From the NCBI RefSeq assembly GCF_008123965.1, contig NZ_VSTH01000018.1:62001-126000 (forward strand): 64,000 bases of DNA, read 5' to 3'. Position numbers and translations under genes: made by a program. This DNA is from Bradyrhizobium hipponense. GTDB lineage: Bacteria > Pseudomonadota > Alphaproteobacteria > Rhizobiales > Xanthobacteraceae. The notes below the pieces were generated by a model. It was not told where the DNA came from. It made no database searches and was given only the letters and a program-made list of their open reading frames with translations. Shown in pieces: positions 34,874-43,821 of the stretch; positions within the stretch are counted from its first letter, which is position 1, and the number at the start of each line of letters is the position of its first letter.

Positions 34874-34988
34874 CAACCCTCATCCTGAGGAGCGCGCCAG
34901 GCGCGCGTCTCGAAGGATGATGGCCCCGCTGTGGCATCCGGGCCTGCATGGTTCGAGACGCCTGCTGCGCAGGCTCCTCACCATGACG
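34874..34988. repeat. Intergenic inverted repeat, family F
   Basis: Left arm CCCTCATCCTGAGGAGC and GCGCGTCTCGAAGGATGATGG, right arm GGTTCGAGACGCCTGCTGCG and GGCTCCTCACCATGACG. The arms are imperfect complements (GAGGAGC/GCTCCTC and GTCTCGAA/TTCGAGAC). Only one copy is seen in the window. It separates prpE from a small lipoprotein gene. Confidence 0.85.
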
Positions 34989-35001
34989 ACGAAAGGCTGC
35001 C

Positions 35002-35262
35002 ATGAATTCGAAGCCGTTTCTTGTGATCGCGTTTGCGGGCCTCATCCTGTCCGCCTGCTCCGCGCGCTACCAGACGCCGGTGGCGATGGGCGGTGACGAC
35101 GATGACGCGGTGTGCCAGAGCCGCGGCTATGCGCAGGGATCGCCGGAATACGTGGCTTGCCGCAAGGACCGCGACGTCCAGCGCAACGCCGCGGTCGCCC
35201 GTTCCGACCGCCGCCAGCGCGATCTCGGCGAATACATGCTAAACCATCCGGAGCGGCCGTAA
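35002..35262 (+). CDS. Small lipoprotein
   Basis: An 86-residue lipoprotein: basic start, hydrophobic stretch and lipobox LSAC (MNSKPFLVIAFAGLILSAC) predict lipidation at Cys20. The mature part is polar, with an acidic patch (GGDDDDAVC) and a second Cys pair in VCQSRGY and YVACRKD, then many Arg and Gln. No family is recognised. It is 24 bp before the DUF6494 gene and may share its transcript. Confidence 0.75.
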   Translation: MNSKPFLVIAFAGLILSACSARYQTPVAMGGDDDDAVCQSRGYAQGSPEYVACRKDRDVQRNAAVARSDRRQRDLGEYMLNHPERP

Positions 35263-35286
35263 GCCGCCCGGTCTATGGAGGCCATC

Positions 35287-35493
35287 ATGAACGAGGACCA
35301 GTTCAACGCCAGCCTGCGCAAATTCCTGAAGCGAGTCGGCGTCACCTCGCAACGCGAGGTCGAAAAGGCCGTGCGCGATGCGATCGCGGCAGGTCGGATC
35401 AAGGACCATGAGAATCTCAACGCGAAGATGGTGCTGACGATCGACAGCGTTGGACTCGTCTACGAGGTCAACGACACGATCGAGCTGGGCTGA
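35287..35493 (+). CDS. DUF6494 family small protein
   Basis: A 68-residue cytosolic protein matching the DUF6494 family: MNEDQFNASLRKFLKRVGV is followed by TSQREVEKAVRDA and a short beta-rich end (MVLTIDSVGLVYEVNDTIEL). GGAGG five bases before the ATG at 35287 fixes the start; the ATG at 35275 lies on that ribosome site. Function is unknown. It ends shortly before a strong terminator at 35543-35568. Confidence 0.75.
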   Translation: MNEDQFNASLRKFLKRVGVTSQREVEKAVRDAIAAGRIKDHENLNAKMVLTIDSVGLVYEVNDTIELG

Positions 35494-35542
35494 ATCTTCC
35501 GTGAGGCCTATGGGCGCGCTGTTCAACACAAGCCCAAACAAA

Positions 35543-35568
35543 AACGCGGCGAGTCACCCCGCCGCGTT
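35543..35568. terminator. Intrinsic terminator between convergent genes
   Basis: A 9-bp perfect stem AACGCGGCG / CGCCGCGTT with an 8-base loop, preceded by an A-run (35538-35544). The A-run gives a T-run on the minus strand, so it mainly ends the trcR transcript, and may also serve the DUF6494 gene. Confidence 0.85.
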
Positions 35569-35604
35569 CAAACCTGCATTCGCTAGCGAACGGAGAGCGG
35601 AGGA

Positions 35605-36300
35605 TTACTCTTCCTCCTGCTCCTGCTTCTTGCCGCCGAGCGTCTTCAGCTTGGCGAAGACGGCGTCGACGTTGAGGTCGTCGCTCGACTTCTCCGCGCC
35701 TTCGAACTCGTCCTTCTTGGTGGTCTCGGAGGCCGGCAGCAACGTCGCGCCGCCATAGGCTGCGTCGATCGGCTTTTCCTTGGCCGCGCGCGCCACCTCG
35801 AAATCGAGCTCGATCTGCGAGCAGAGGCCAAGGGTCACGGGATCGATGGGCGTCAGCGACGAGGTATTCCAGTGGGTGCGGTCACGGACGCTCGCGATCG
35901 TGCTCTTGGTCGTGCCGACCAGGCGCATGATCTGGGCGTCCTTGAGTTCGGGATGGTTGCGCAGCAGCCAGAGGATGGCGCTCGGGCGCTCGTGGCGACG
36001 CGAGACCGGGGTGTAACGCGGGCCCTTGCGCTTGGGCTGGGGCGGCAGCACCACCTTGCTCTCCTGAAGGCGGAGCCGGGCGTCCGGATTCCTCTCGGCC
36101 TTCTCGATCTCCTCGCGGGTCAGCTGGCCGTTGGAAATGGGGTCCATGCCCTTGATGCCCTGGGCGGCGTCGCCATCCGCGATCGCCCGGATCTCAAGGG
36201 GGTGCATCTTGGTGAAATCGGCGACCTGGTCGAAGGTCAGCGCGGTGTTGTCGAGCAGCCAGACGGCGGTCGCCTTGGGCATCAGAGGTGCGTTGCTCAT
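35605..36300 (-). CDS. trcR: TrcR-like (DUF1013) cell-cycle transcriptional regulator
   Basis: A 231-residue DUF1013 protein, found in alphaproteobacteria and named TrcR for its role in cell-cycle transcription. The N-terminus MSNAPLMPKATAVWLLDN and the helix-turn-helix-like TALTFDQVADFTKMHPLEI are family signatures; a second DNA-binding-like part is AQIMRLVGTTKSTIASVRDR. It ends in an acidic, Gln/Glu-rich tail (KKQEQEEE). AAAGGAGA precedes the ATG at 36300. It is divergent from ispH with a 242-bp gap holding both promoters. Confidence 0.88.
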   Translation of the reverse strand: MSNAPLMPKATAVWLLDNTALTFDQVADFTKMHPLEIRAIADGDAAQGIKGMDPISNGQLTREEIEKAERNPDARLRLQESKVVLPPQPKRKGPRYTPVSRRHERPSAILWLLRNHPELKDAQIMRLVGTTKSTIASVRDRTHWNTSSLTPIDPVTLGLCSQIELDFEVARAAKEKPIDAAYGGATLLPASETTKKDEFEGAEKSSDDLNVDAVFAKLKTLGGKKQEQEEE

Positions 36301-36542
36301 GGCAAATCTCCTTTGTGCTTCGCCCACCCCTTTGGAGGCGAAACCGGTGGTCATCAGCGATGACTGGGAATTCGCGCTATATAAGCCCGGAGGGGGTGGC
36401 CACGCAATGGTTCTGCTATAGATAGTGCCTTGACAGCGCCCGAAAGGGGGCCCAATTCCCTGTAAGCCCGCACCTAAGCCCTATTCATCCATCGACCGCT
36501 TCCCGCCCATTTGGCGAGGTGATTCGGTCCCGAGATCGCCCA

Positions 36543-37511
36543 ATGTCAGCCAAACCAGACCTCAAGATCGTGCTTTGTTCTCCCCGTGGCTTCTGCGCCG
36601 GGGTGGTCCGGGCGATCGATACCGTGGAACGGGCGCTCGATAAGTACGGCGCTCCCGTCTATGTTCGCCATGAGATTGTGCACAACAAGTATGTCGTCGA
36701 TGGGTTGAAGAAGAAGGGCGCCATCTTCGTCGAGGAGCTCGCCGAAATCCCGGAAAATACCACCGCGCCGGTGGTGTTCTCGGCCCATGGCGTGCCGAAA
36801 TCGGTTCCGGCCGACGCCCAGTCACGCAACCTATTCTCGCTGGATGCGACCTGCCCGCTGGTGACCAAGGTGCACCGCGAGGCGGCGATCCACTTCAAGC
36901 GCGGCCGCGAGATCTTCCTGATCGGCCATTCCCATCACCCCGAGGTGGTCGGCACGCTCGGCCAGCTTCCGGTCGGCGCCGTCACCCTGATCGAGACCGC
37001 CGAGGACGCCAAGACCATCACGCCGAAGGATCCGAACAACATCGCCTTCGTGACCCAGACCACACTGTCGATCGACGACACCGCGGAGATCGTGGCGCTG
37101 CTCAAGGAGCGCTTCCCGAACATCAACGGCCCGCACAAGGAAGACATCTGCTACGCCACCACCAACCGCCAGCTTGCGGTGAAGAAGGTGGCGCCGGTGG
37201 TCGACGCGCTGATCGTGGTCGGTGCGCCTAATTCGTCGAACTCGCAGCGCCTGCGCGAGGTCGCCGAGCGCGAGGGCTGTCCGATCGCGGTGCTGGCGCA
37301 GCGCGCCGCCGACCTCGACTGGAAGCGGTTCGAGAACATCGCCAGCCTCGGCATCACCGCGGGCGCCTCGGCGCCGGAGGTGATCGTCGAGGAGATCATG
37401 GACGCCTTTGCCGAGCGCTTCACGCTGCATGTGGAGACGGTCTCGGCCGCGGAAGAGAACGAGTTCTTCCCGCTGCCGCGTTCGGTGCGCCCCGAAGCCG
37501 CCGCCGAGTAG
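36543..37511 (+). CDS. ispH: 4-hydroxy-3-methylbut-2-enyl diphosphate reductase
   Basis: The last enzyme of the non-mevalonate (MEP) isoprenoid pathway: reduces HMBPP to IPP and DMAPP using a 4Fe-4S cluster. The three cluster cysteines are visible in [20 protein letters not shown] and [11 protein letters not shown]; the catalytic Glu lies in HKEDICY's neighbourhood after TQTTLS. Length (322 residues) is normal. The ATG at 36543 gives [11 protein letters not shown]; an in-frame GTG at 36519 is possible. It leads a plus-strand operon with thrB (6 bp downstream) and rnhA (overlapping). Confidence 0.96.
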   Translation: MSAKPDLKIVLCSPRGFCAGVVRAIDTVERALDKYGAPVYVRHEIVHNKYVVDGLKKKGAIFVEELAEIPENTTAPVVFSAHGVPKSVPADAQSRNLFSLDATCPLVTKVHREAAIHFKRGREIFLIGHSHHPEVVGTLGQLPVGAVTLIETAEDAKTITPKDPNNIAFVTQTTLSIDDTAEIVALLKERFPNINGPHKEDICYATTNRQLAVKKVAPVVDALIVVGAPNSSNSQRLREVAEREGCPIAVLAQRAADLDWKRFENIASLGITAGASAPEVIVEEIMDAFAERFTLHVETVSAAEENEFFPLPRSVRPEAAAE

Positions 37512-37517
37512 ACCTTT

Positions 37518-38501
37518 ATGGCGGTCTACACCGATGTCGCCGCCGACGAGCTTGCGGATTTCCTTCAGCAATACGATCTCGGCGAATTGCTCTCCTACAA
37601 GGGCATCGCCGAGGGCGTCGAGAATTCAAACTTCCTGCTACACACCACCAAGGGCTCGTACATCCTCACGCTCTATGAGAAGCGCGTGGCCAAGAACGAT
37701 CTGCCGTACTTCCTGGCGCTGATGACGCATCTCGCCGAGCACGGCATCAGCTGCCCGCTGCCGGTCAAGGCGAAGGACGGCGAGGCGCTGCGCGAGCTGT
37801 CGGGACGGCCGGCCGCGATCATCACCTTTCTCGAAGGCGTCTGGCCGCGCAAGCCGAACGCCACCCATTGCGCCGGCGTCGGACAGGCGCTGGCGAAAAT
37901 GCATCTGGCCGGCGCCAATTTTTCAATCAAGCGCGCCAACGCGCTCTCGGTCGCCGGTTGGCGGCCGCTGTTCGATGCGGCCTCAAGCCGGGCCGACGAG
38001 GTCCAGCCGGGCCTTCGCGCTTTCCTCGCCACTGAACTCGATCATCTCTCGAGCGGCGTCTGGCCGAACAATTTGCCCGAGGGGGTCATCCACGCCGACC
38101 TCTTCAACGACAACGTCTTCTTCCTCGGTGACCAGCTCTCGGGGATCATCGACTTCACCTTCGCCTGCAACGACATGCTGGCCTATGACGTCGCGATCTG
38201 CCTGAATGCCTGGTGCTTCGAACCGGATCACTCCTTTAACGTCACCAAGGCGCGGGCCTTTCTCAATGCCTATGGCCGGGTGCGAAAGCTGTCCGAGGCG
38301 GAAGAGGCAGCGCTGCCGCTGCTGGCGCGTGGGGCTGCGATCCGCTTCCTGCTGACGCGGCTGGTCGACTGGCTCAACGTGCCGCCCGGCGCGCTGGTCA
38401 AGCCGAAGGACCCTCTGGAATATGTCCGCAAGCTGCGCTTCCACCAGAGTGTCTCGAGCGTGCGCGACTACGGGCTGATGCCGTCAGGACTGGTCGCTTG
38501 A
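37518..38501 (+). CDS. thrB: Homoserine kinase (APH-fold type)
   Basis: A 327-residue homoserine kinase of the aminoglycoside-phosphotransferase fold used in alphaproteobacteria. It phosphorylates homoserine on the way to threonine. Catalytic motifs are [13 protein letters not shown] (Brenner's motif with the catalytic Asp) and [16 protein letters not shown] (the Mg-binding DF-like motif). It starts [16 protein letters not shown]. It is 6 bp after ispH and overlaps rnhA by four bases (TTGA), so the three are co-expressed; this order is common in rhizobia. Confidence 0.95.
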   Translation: MAVYTDVAADELADFLQQYDLGELLSYKGIAEGVENSNFLLHTTKGSYILTLYEKRVAKNDLPYFLALMTHLAEHGISCPLPVKAKDGEALRELSGRPAAIITFLEGVWPRKPNATHCAGVGQALAKMHLAGANFSIKRANALSVAGWRPLFDAASSRADEVQPGLRAFLATELDHLSSGVWPNNLPEGVIHADLFNDNVFFLGDQLSGIIDFTFACNDMLAYDVAICLNAWCFEPDHSFNVTKARAFLNAYGRVRKLSEAEEAALPLLARGAAIRFLLTRLVDWLNVPPGALVKPKDPLEYVRKLRFHQSVSSVRDYGLMPSGLVA

Positions 38502-38962
38502 GCGAACTTCCCATTGTCAGCATCTTTACCGATGGCGCCTGCTCGGGAAATCCGGGGCCCGGCGGCTGGGGCGCGATCCTGAAATTCGGCGACAAGGAGA
38601 AGGAGCTCAAGGGCGGCGAGCGCCACACCACCAACAACCAGATGGAGTTGATGGCGGCGATCTCCGCGCTGGAAGCGCTGAAGAAGCCCTGCATCGTCGA
38701 TCTCTATACCGACAGCCAATATGTGCGGCAGGGCATCACCGGCTGGATCCACGGCTGGAAGCGCAACGGCTGGCGCACCGCGGACAAGAAGCCGGTGAAG
38801 AATGTCGAGCTATGGCAGCGGCTCGATGCTGCGCTGAAACAGCACGAAATCCGCTGGCACTGGGTCAAGGGACACGCCGGCCATCCCGAGAACGAACGCG
38901 CCGATCAGCTCGCGCGCGACGGCGTTGCGATGGCGCGGCTGCAGCAGCGGGTGAGGGAGTAG
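38498..38962 (+). CDS. rnhA: Ribonuclease HI
   Basis: A 154-residue RNase HI that cleaves RNA in RNA-DNA hybrids. The four catalytic acidic residues are visible: Asp in [16 protein letters not shown], Glu in [13 protein letters not shown], Asp in [12 protein letters not shown] and Asp in [11 protein letters not shown]; the His loop is KGHAGHPE. The start codon is TTG at 38498, overlapping the thrB stop in TTGA, so translation is coupled. Length is normal. Confidence 0.96.
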   Translation: MSELPIVSIFTDGACSGNPGPGGWGAILKFGDKEKELKGGERHTTNNQMELMAAISALEALKKPCIVDLYTDSQYVRQGITGWIHGWKRNGWRTADKKPVKNVELWQRLDAALKQHEIRWHWVKGHAGHPENERADQLARDGVAMARLQQRVRE

Positions 38963-38985
38963 GCGAGCGCTGGCTCTCGCTGCTC

Positions 38986-39098
38986 GTCATGGCCGGGCTT
39001 AAGCGCAAAGCGCGTCTTCACGCAAAATGACCCGGCCATCCACGCCTTTCCCCATGACTCCAAAGAACGTGGATGCCCGGGACAAGCCCGGGCATGAG
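38986..39098. repeat. Intergenic inverted repeat, family C, copy 2
   Basis: GTCATGGCCGGGCTTAAGCG at the left and GATGCCCGGGACAAGCCCGG GCATGA at the right, with inner CCGGCCATCCACG and ACGTGGATGCC. It is a longer relative of 25386-25470. It sits between the convergent rnhA and peroxiredoxin genes. Confidence 0.88.
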
Positions 39099-39128
39099 GC
39101 CGTCGTTACAGTCGTGAAGGATCGAACC

Positions 39129-39614
39129 TTACAGCTGCCCAAGCAGCGTATCGCCGCCGGAGACCTCGACCTTGCCGGGCATCGCCTCGAGGTTCAACTT
39201 CTTCACGACGCCGTCCTCGACCAGCATCGAGTAGCGCTTGGAGCGGATGCCCAGCCCGTTGCCGGAGGCATCTAATTCCATGCCGATCGCCTTGGTGAAG
39301 TCCGCATTGCCGTCGGCGAGGAAGATCGCCTCGTCGCGCTGGTCGGTGTCGCGCTTCCAGGCGTTCATGACGAATGCGTCATTGACGGAGACGATCGCGA
39401 TGCTGTCGACGCCCTTGTCCTTGATGGCATACGCGTTGAGGAAGATGCTCGGCAGATGCATCTTGTGGCAGGTGCCGGTGTAGGCGCCGGGCACCGCGAA
39501 CAGCGCCACCTTCTTGCCCTTGAAGATATCGTCGGTGGTCTTCACCTGCGGACCTTCCGCGGTCATCACGCGGAATTTCGCTTCGGGCAGCTTGTCGCCA
39601 AGTTGGATCGCCAT
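39129..39614 (-). CDS. Peroxiredoxin, Prx5-like
   Basis: A 161-residue thiol peroxidase of the atypical 2-Cys/Prx5 group that reduces peroxides with glutathione or a glutaredoxin. The peroxidatic Cys is in VPGAYTGTCHKMHLPS, where most Prx5 proteins read PGAFTPTC, so the Pro of the motif is Gly here. FVMNAWKRD and SKRYSMLVEDGVVKKL are family features. Only one Cys is visible, so it would resolve with an external thiol. The ATG at 39614 gives MAIQLGDKLPEAKF. It is monocistronic. Confidence 0.9.
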   Translation of the reverse strand: MAIQLGDKLPEAKFRVMTAEGPQVKTTDDIFKGKKVALFAVPGAYTGTCHKMHLPSIFLNAYAIKDKGVDSIAIVSVNDAFVMNAWKRDTDQRDEAIFLADGNADFTKAIGMELDASGNGLGIRSKRYSMLVEDGVVKKLNLEAMPGKVEVSGGDTLLGQL

Positions 39615-39719
39615 CGTCTGTCTCCCTGAAAATCGATCCAGCCTTGTAGACCGTGCGACGGACCCGCACAATATTTCCGGCAGGGCAGGCAGTGGCGGCG
39701 GCTCTTCACCGTTACGTCA

Positions 39720-40274
39720 TCAGCCGCCAAAACCACCCTCGTCGAGGAAGGCCTGCTCGTCCGGCGTGGTGGCGCGGCCGAGGAGGCGGTTGCGGTGGGG
39801 AAAGCGACCGAACCGGCGGATGATGTCGGCGTGGCCCCGGGCGTATTTCAGGCTCTCCTCATTGTCGGTGCCTTGAAGCAGCGCGACGCAGTGCAGCTGG
39901 TCGGATAGGTGCTCGGAATGCATGAAGGGCATGTAGAGGAATTCGAGCAGGGCTGGATCGACCTTTCGATCGGCGCCCCGATCGATCGCGCGGCGGGCGA
40001 CGTCGCGCGCCAGCGCGTCGCTGGCGAAGGCGCAGGTGCTATCGCGGAACATGTTGCGGGGAAACTGGTCGAGCACGATGACGAGCGCCAGCGCGCCGTC
40101 GTCGCTGTTCTCCCAGGACGCCAGTCCGCCGGCGGCCGCCTTTTGCCACAGATCGAGAAAGCGGCGCCTGATGTCCGCATCGAACGCATCGTCGCGCTCG
40201 TACCAGCGGTCGCGGCCGGCCTCGCGCCAGAAAGCGAGAATGCCGGCCGGGTTGATGTCGGCGATGTCAGTCAT
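39720..40274 (-). CDS. DUF924 family protein
   Basis: A 184-residue all-alpha protein of the DUF924 family, related in fold to TPR/YbgF-like helical proteins. Signatures are ILAFWREAGRDRWYERDDAFD, VLDQFPRNMFRD, EFLYMPFMHSEHLSDQ and FPHRNRLLGRATTPDE, all typical. Biochemical function is unknown. It is 16 bp after the fadD-like gene on the minus strand and thus probably co-transcribed with it. Confidence 0.88.
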   Translation of the reverse strand: MTDIADINPAGILAFWREAGRDRWYERDDAFDADIRRRFLDLWQKAAAGGLASWENSDDGALALVIVLDQFPRNMFRDSTCAFASDALARDVARRAIDRGADRKVDPALLEFLYMPFMHSEHLSDQLHCVALLQGTDNEESLKYARGHADIIRRFGRFPHRNRLLGRATTPDEQAFLDEGGFGG

Positions 40275-40290
40275 GAATCCAAGAGGCGCC

Positions 40291-41976
40291 TTACGCCGCC
40301 TCGGCCTTCTTCTCGTCCCGCAGCTGCCGGCGCAAGATCTTGCCGACGTTGGTCTTCGGCAGGTCGGTGCGGAATTCGATGTGCTTGGGCACTTTGTAGC
40401 CAGTGAGCTGCTCGTGACAGAACTTGATCACATCCTCGGCCGTGAGATTGGGATCCTTCTTCACCACGAAAGCCTTGACTGCCTCGCCCGATTTGGAATC
40501 GGGGATGCCGATCACGGCGCATTCGAGCACGCCCGGATGGCTCGCGATCACTTCCTCGACCTCGTTCGGATAGACGTTGAAGCCGGAGACCAGGATCATG
40601 TCCTTCTTGCGGTCGACGATCTTGGTGTAACCTCTCTCGTCCATCACGCCGATGTCCCCTGTGCGGAAGTAGCCGTCCGCGGTCATCACGCTCGCGGTAT
40701 CCTCCGGCCTGTTCCAGTACCCCGACATCACCTGCGGGCCCTTGGCGCAGATCTCGCCGGGCTGACCCAGCGGAACCTCGTTGCCGTCGTCGTCGCGGAT
40801 CGAGATCCAGGTTGAGGGCACGGGGATGCCGATCGATCCCGAGAACTCGGTCGTGGTCGCCGGGTTGCAGGTCAGCGTCGGCGACGTCTCCGACAGGCCG
40901 TAGCCTTCGGCGATGAAGCAGCCGGTCACCGCCTTCCACTGCTCGGCGACAGGGCGCTGTACCGCCATGCCGCCGCCGTTGGAGATCTTCAGCTTGGAGA
41001 AGTCGAGCTTCTTGAAGTCGGGATGATTCATCAGCCCGTTGTAGAGCGTGTTGACGGCCGGGAAGCTGTTGACCTGGTACTTCGCCAATTCCTTGATGAA
41101 GCCGGCGATGTCGCGCGGATTTGGGATCAGCAGATTGCAGCCGCCGGCGCGCACCGCGAGCAGGTAGCAGGCCGTCAGCGCGAAGATGTGATAGAGCGGC
41201 AGCGCGCAGACGATCAGGAGCTGATCGATCTGCGGCGGCTGTGCCAGCGCTGGCTGGAGCCAGGCGTCGTTCTGCAGGACGTTGGCGACAATGTTGCGGT
41301 GGAGCAGCGTGGCGCCCTTGGAGAGGCCGGTGGTACCGCCGGTATATTGCAGGAAGGCGACGTCGCCGGGCGATAGTTTTGGCTTGTTGAAAGTCATGCC
41401 GCGGCCGGCCGATAGCGCGTCATTGAAGGGCACCGCGCCAGGCAGCGACCAGGCCGGCACCATCTTCTTCACGCGGCGGACGACGAGATTGACGATGACG
41501 CCCTTGAAGCCGAGCAGGTCGCCCATGCTGGCGACGATGACGTGCTTGACGGCCGTCTTGGCGATCACCTGCTGGACGGTGTGGGCGAAGTTCTCCAGCA
41601 CGATGACGGCTTCGGCGCCGGAGTCCTTGAGCTGGTGCTCGAGCTCGCGCGGGGTGTAGAGCGGGTTGACATTGACCACCGCGAAACCGGCGCGCAGCAC
41701 GGCGGCGGTCGCGACCGGATATTGCAGCACGTTCGGCATCATGAGCGCGACGCGCGCGCCGCGCTGCAGGCCGCGGCCTTGCAGGTAGGATGCGAGCGCC
41801 AGCGACATCTGGTCGAGGTCGCGATAGCTGATCGCCTTGTCCATGCAGATGAACGCCTTGCGGTCGGCGAACTTCGCGAAGCTCTCCTCCAGCAGGTCGA
41901 CCAGCGATGCGTATTGGGTTGCATCGATGTCTGCGGGCACGCCGGGCGGATATTGCTTGAGCCAGATGCGCTCCAT
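40291..41976 (-). CDS. fadD: Long-chain fatty-acid--CoA ligase
   Basis: A 561-residue AMP-forming acyl-CoA ligase of the FadD group, which activates long-chain fatty acids for degradation or lipid synthesis. The AMP-binding P-loop is QYTGGTTGLSKGATLLHRN; the A5-type motif is GYGLSETSPTL and the A8 motif GYFRTGDIGVMDERGYTKIV; the catalytic Lys is in LPKTNVGKILRRQL. It starts MERIWLKQYPPGVPAD behind GGGGAG. DUF924 follows in the same unit. Symbol given by family; the substrate chain length is not proven. Confidence 0.93.
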   Translation of the reverse strand: MERIWLKQYPPGVPADIDATQYASLVDLLEESFAKFADRKAFICMDKAISYRDLDQMSLALASYLQGRGLQRGARVALMMPNVLQYPVATAAVLRAGFAVVNVNPLYTPRELEHQLKDSGAEAVIVLENFAHTVQQVIAKTAVKHVIVASMGDLLGFKGVIVNLVVRRVKKMVPAWSLPGAVPFNDALSAGRGMTFNKPKLSPGDVAFLQYTGGTTGLSKGATLLHRNIVANVLQNDAWLQPALAQPPQIDQLLIVCALPLYHIFALTACYLLAVRAGGCNLLIPNPRDIAGFIKELAKYQVNSFPAVNTLYNGLMNHPDFKKLDFSKLKISNGGGMAVQRPVAEQWKAVTGCFIAEGYGLSETSPTLTCNPATTTEFSGSIGIPVPSTWISIRDDDGNEVPLGQPGEICAKGPQVMSGYWNRPEDTASVMTADGYFRTGDIGVMDERGYTKIVDRKKDMILVSGFNVYPNEVEEVIASHPGVLECAVIGIPDSKSGEAVKAFVVKKDPNLTAEDVIKFCHEQLTGYKVPKHIEFRTDLPKTNVGKILRRQLRDEKKAEAA

Positions 41977-42166
41977 GGAAACTCCCCTCTCTTACCTGAG
42001 CCCGTTGTGTCTCGGGCTTGCCTCGTTGCCGACAGTATCGAGCCTGCCGGAACAGGTGGCAAGCGTTCGAGGATTATGGCAAAGGCCGGGAAGTGGCTAC
42101 TGGAATCGTCGCTAACCGCTCTGCCGCAGGTGCGAAGGGCGGGCGCGCTCTCGCCTCGATGAGCCG

Positions 42167-43645
42167 TTAACTGTTGTTGGCCGGCTTGGCTGCGGGCTTG
42201 GTCGCGGCCTTGGGTTTTGCGGGCTTGGCTTGCTCAGCGTTTGCAGCGGGCTTCGCCGCGGCATCAGGCTTGGCAGCGGTGGGCTTGGCCGCGGCATGCT
42301 TGGTCCCGGCCGGCTTTGCCGCGCTCTTGGTGTCGCCCTTCGCGTCAGGCTTGGTATCCGGCTTCGCCGCTGCCGTCTTGGTATCCTTGCTCGCGTCCTT
42401 GTTCGTCTCTTTGGGCTTGTCGGCCGCGTCGGGCTTCCTGGCCACGCGCGACTTCTTGCCACGCGGCTTCGCCGTCGCCTGCTGGTCAGCGTCGGCCGCG
42501 ACCGCTGCGATCAGGGCGGTGCCGGTGCGGGTCGGGCCGGTATAAACCAGCACGGGCTCGACGGACGCGGCGGCCGTGGCCATCAGCTCAGAGGCCTTCA
42601 TCAAGGGCGGTTGAAGCCCGGCGGCGAAGAAGGTCACCTGGGCCTCACCGCCGGTGGCCGAGGCCGATCCGGTCGTGCCGCCATTGGTCGCGATCAGCGC
42701 GTCGTCATCGTCGCTGGCCGGCCGCTTGCGGTGGCCGCCGCACATGTCGTCGCGCAGGTTCGGCGGTGAAGCGTCGACCGGTACCAAATTGTCGACGGTG
42801 CCGAGCGAGGGACGCAGCCAAGACAGATTGTCCTGGCTGAAGCCTCGCTCCAGCAGCTGCGCCGCCTTCACGGCGCGCGCGGTGCCGGAGCTGGCGCCGA
42901 GCACCACCGCGATCAGCCGGCGGCCGTTGCGCGTCGCCGACGCGACGAGGTTGTAGCCGGAGGCGCAGATGAAGCCGGTCTTGAAGCCGTCGGCGCCGGG
43001 ATAGCGGCCGATCAGCTTGTTGAAATTCCCCGTGACCCGTTTGCCGAAGCGAATCGCCGGAATGTGCACGAAGTATTCGTATTCCGGCAGGTCGCGCAGG
43101 AACGAGCGCGCGAGAATGCCGAGATCCCGTGCGGACGTGATCTGGCCGTCGGCCGGCAGGCCGTTGGGGTTGACGTAGCTCGTCTGCGTCATGCCGAGCT
43201 TCTTCGCGGTGTCGTTCATGATCGCCGAGAAGCCGTCGATCGAGCCGCCGATGCCTTCGGCAAGCACCACGGCCATGTCATTCGCGGACTTCACCATCAT
43301 CATCTTCAGCGCGTTGTCGACGGTGAGCTGCGTTCCCGGACGGAATCCCATTTTCGAGGGCGATTGCGAGGCCGCCGTCGGCGACACCGTGAGCAGCGTA
43401 TCGAGCGTGAGCTTGCCGTCCTTGACCGCCTTCAGCGTCACATATGCAGTCATGATCTTGGTAACGGAAGCCGGATACCAGGGAATGGTCGCGTTATCGG
43501 CCTGCAACACCTTGCCGCTGTCGGCTTCGATCAGCAGCAGCGCTTCGGCGCCGGCCGCGCGCGGGGCGAGCAGCGCAGCGCATGCGAGTGCCGCCGCGAA
43601 CAGGTTGAACAGGGAATTGCGAAGCAGCGGGCGAAATGCGTGCAC
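42167..43645 (-). CDS. D-alanyl-D-alanine carboxypeptidase with long Lys/Ala/Pro tail
   Basis: A penicillin-binding protein of the S11 (DacA/DacF) family, about 492 residues from GTG 43645, trimming the terminal D-Ala of peptidoglycan peptides in the periplasm. The start gives a clean signal (RNSLFNLFAAALACAALLAP); an ATG at 43759 would add 38 residues. Catalytic motifs: SxxK in PASVTKIM, SxN in KSANDMAV, KTG in GFKTGFICASG. After the catalytic domain, the last about 115 residues are a Lys/Ala/Pro-rich repeat (KPDAKGDTKSAAKPAGTKH style) instead of the usual membrane anchor. Such a basic tail may bind acidic cell-wall or outer-membrane polymers. Confidence 0.9.
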   Translation of the reverse strand: MHAFRPLLRNSLFNLFAAALACAALLAPRAAGAEALLLIEADSGKVLQADNATIPWYPASVTKIMTAYVTLKAVKDGKLTLDTLLTVSPTAASQSPSKMGFRPGTQLTVDNALKMMMVKSANDMAVVLAEGIGGSIDGFSAIMNDTAKKLGMTQTSYVNPNGLPADGQITSARDLGILARSFLRDLPEYEYFVHIPAIRFGKRVTGNFNKLIGRYPGADGFKTGFICASGYNLVASATRNGRRLIAVVLGASSGTARAVKAAQLLERGFSQDNLSWLRPSLGTVDNLVPVDASPPNLRDDMCGGHRKRPASDDDDALIATNGGTTGSASATGGEAQVTFFAAGLQPPLMKASELMATAAASVEPVLVYTGPTRTGTALIAAVAADADQQATAKPRGKKSRVARKPDAADKPKETNKDASKDTKTAAAKPDTKPDAKGDTKSAAKPAGTKHAAAKPTAAKPDAAAKPAANAEQAKPAKPKAATKPAAKPANNS

Positions 43646-43821
43646 TATCCGATTCCGGTCCTGGGAGACCCGCCGGTTCCGGACGGCTCTCGTGATCTGA
43701 GTTTCGGGTTTGAATTCCTGCGCCGCCGCTTGCGGCGCTGCGAACCTATACTGGCTCATGGGTCGAGAACAGGGGGCTCGGCCGGGTATTCAGTGATGAA
43801 ATAGGCCGAATTTCGACAGTG

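Noticed and set aside
32870..34876. 668-codon open frame on the minus strand
   Set aside because: It is the antisense frame of prpE. The plus strand carries all acyl-CoA synthetase motifs.
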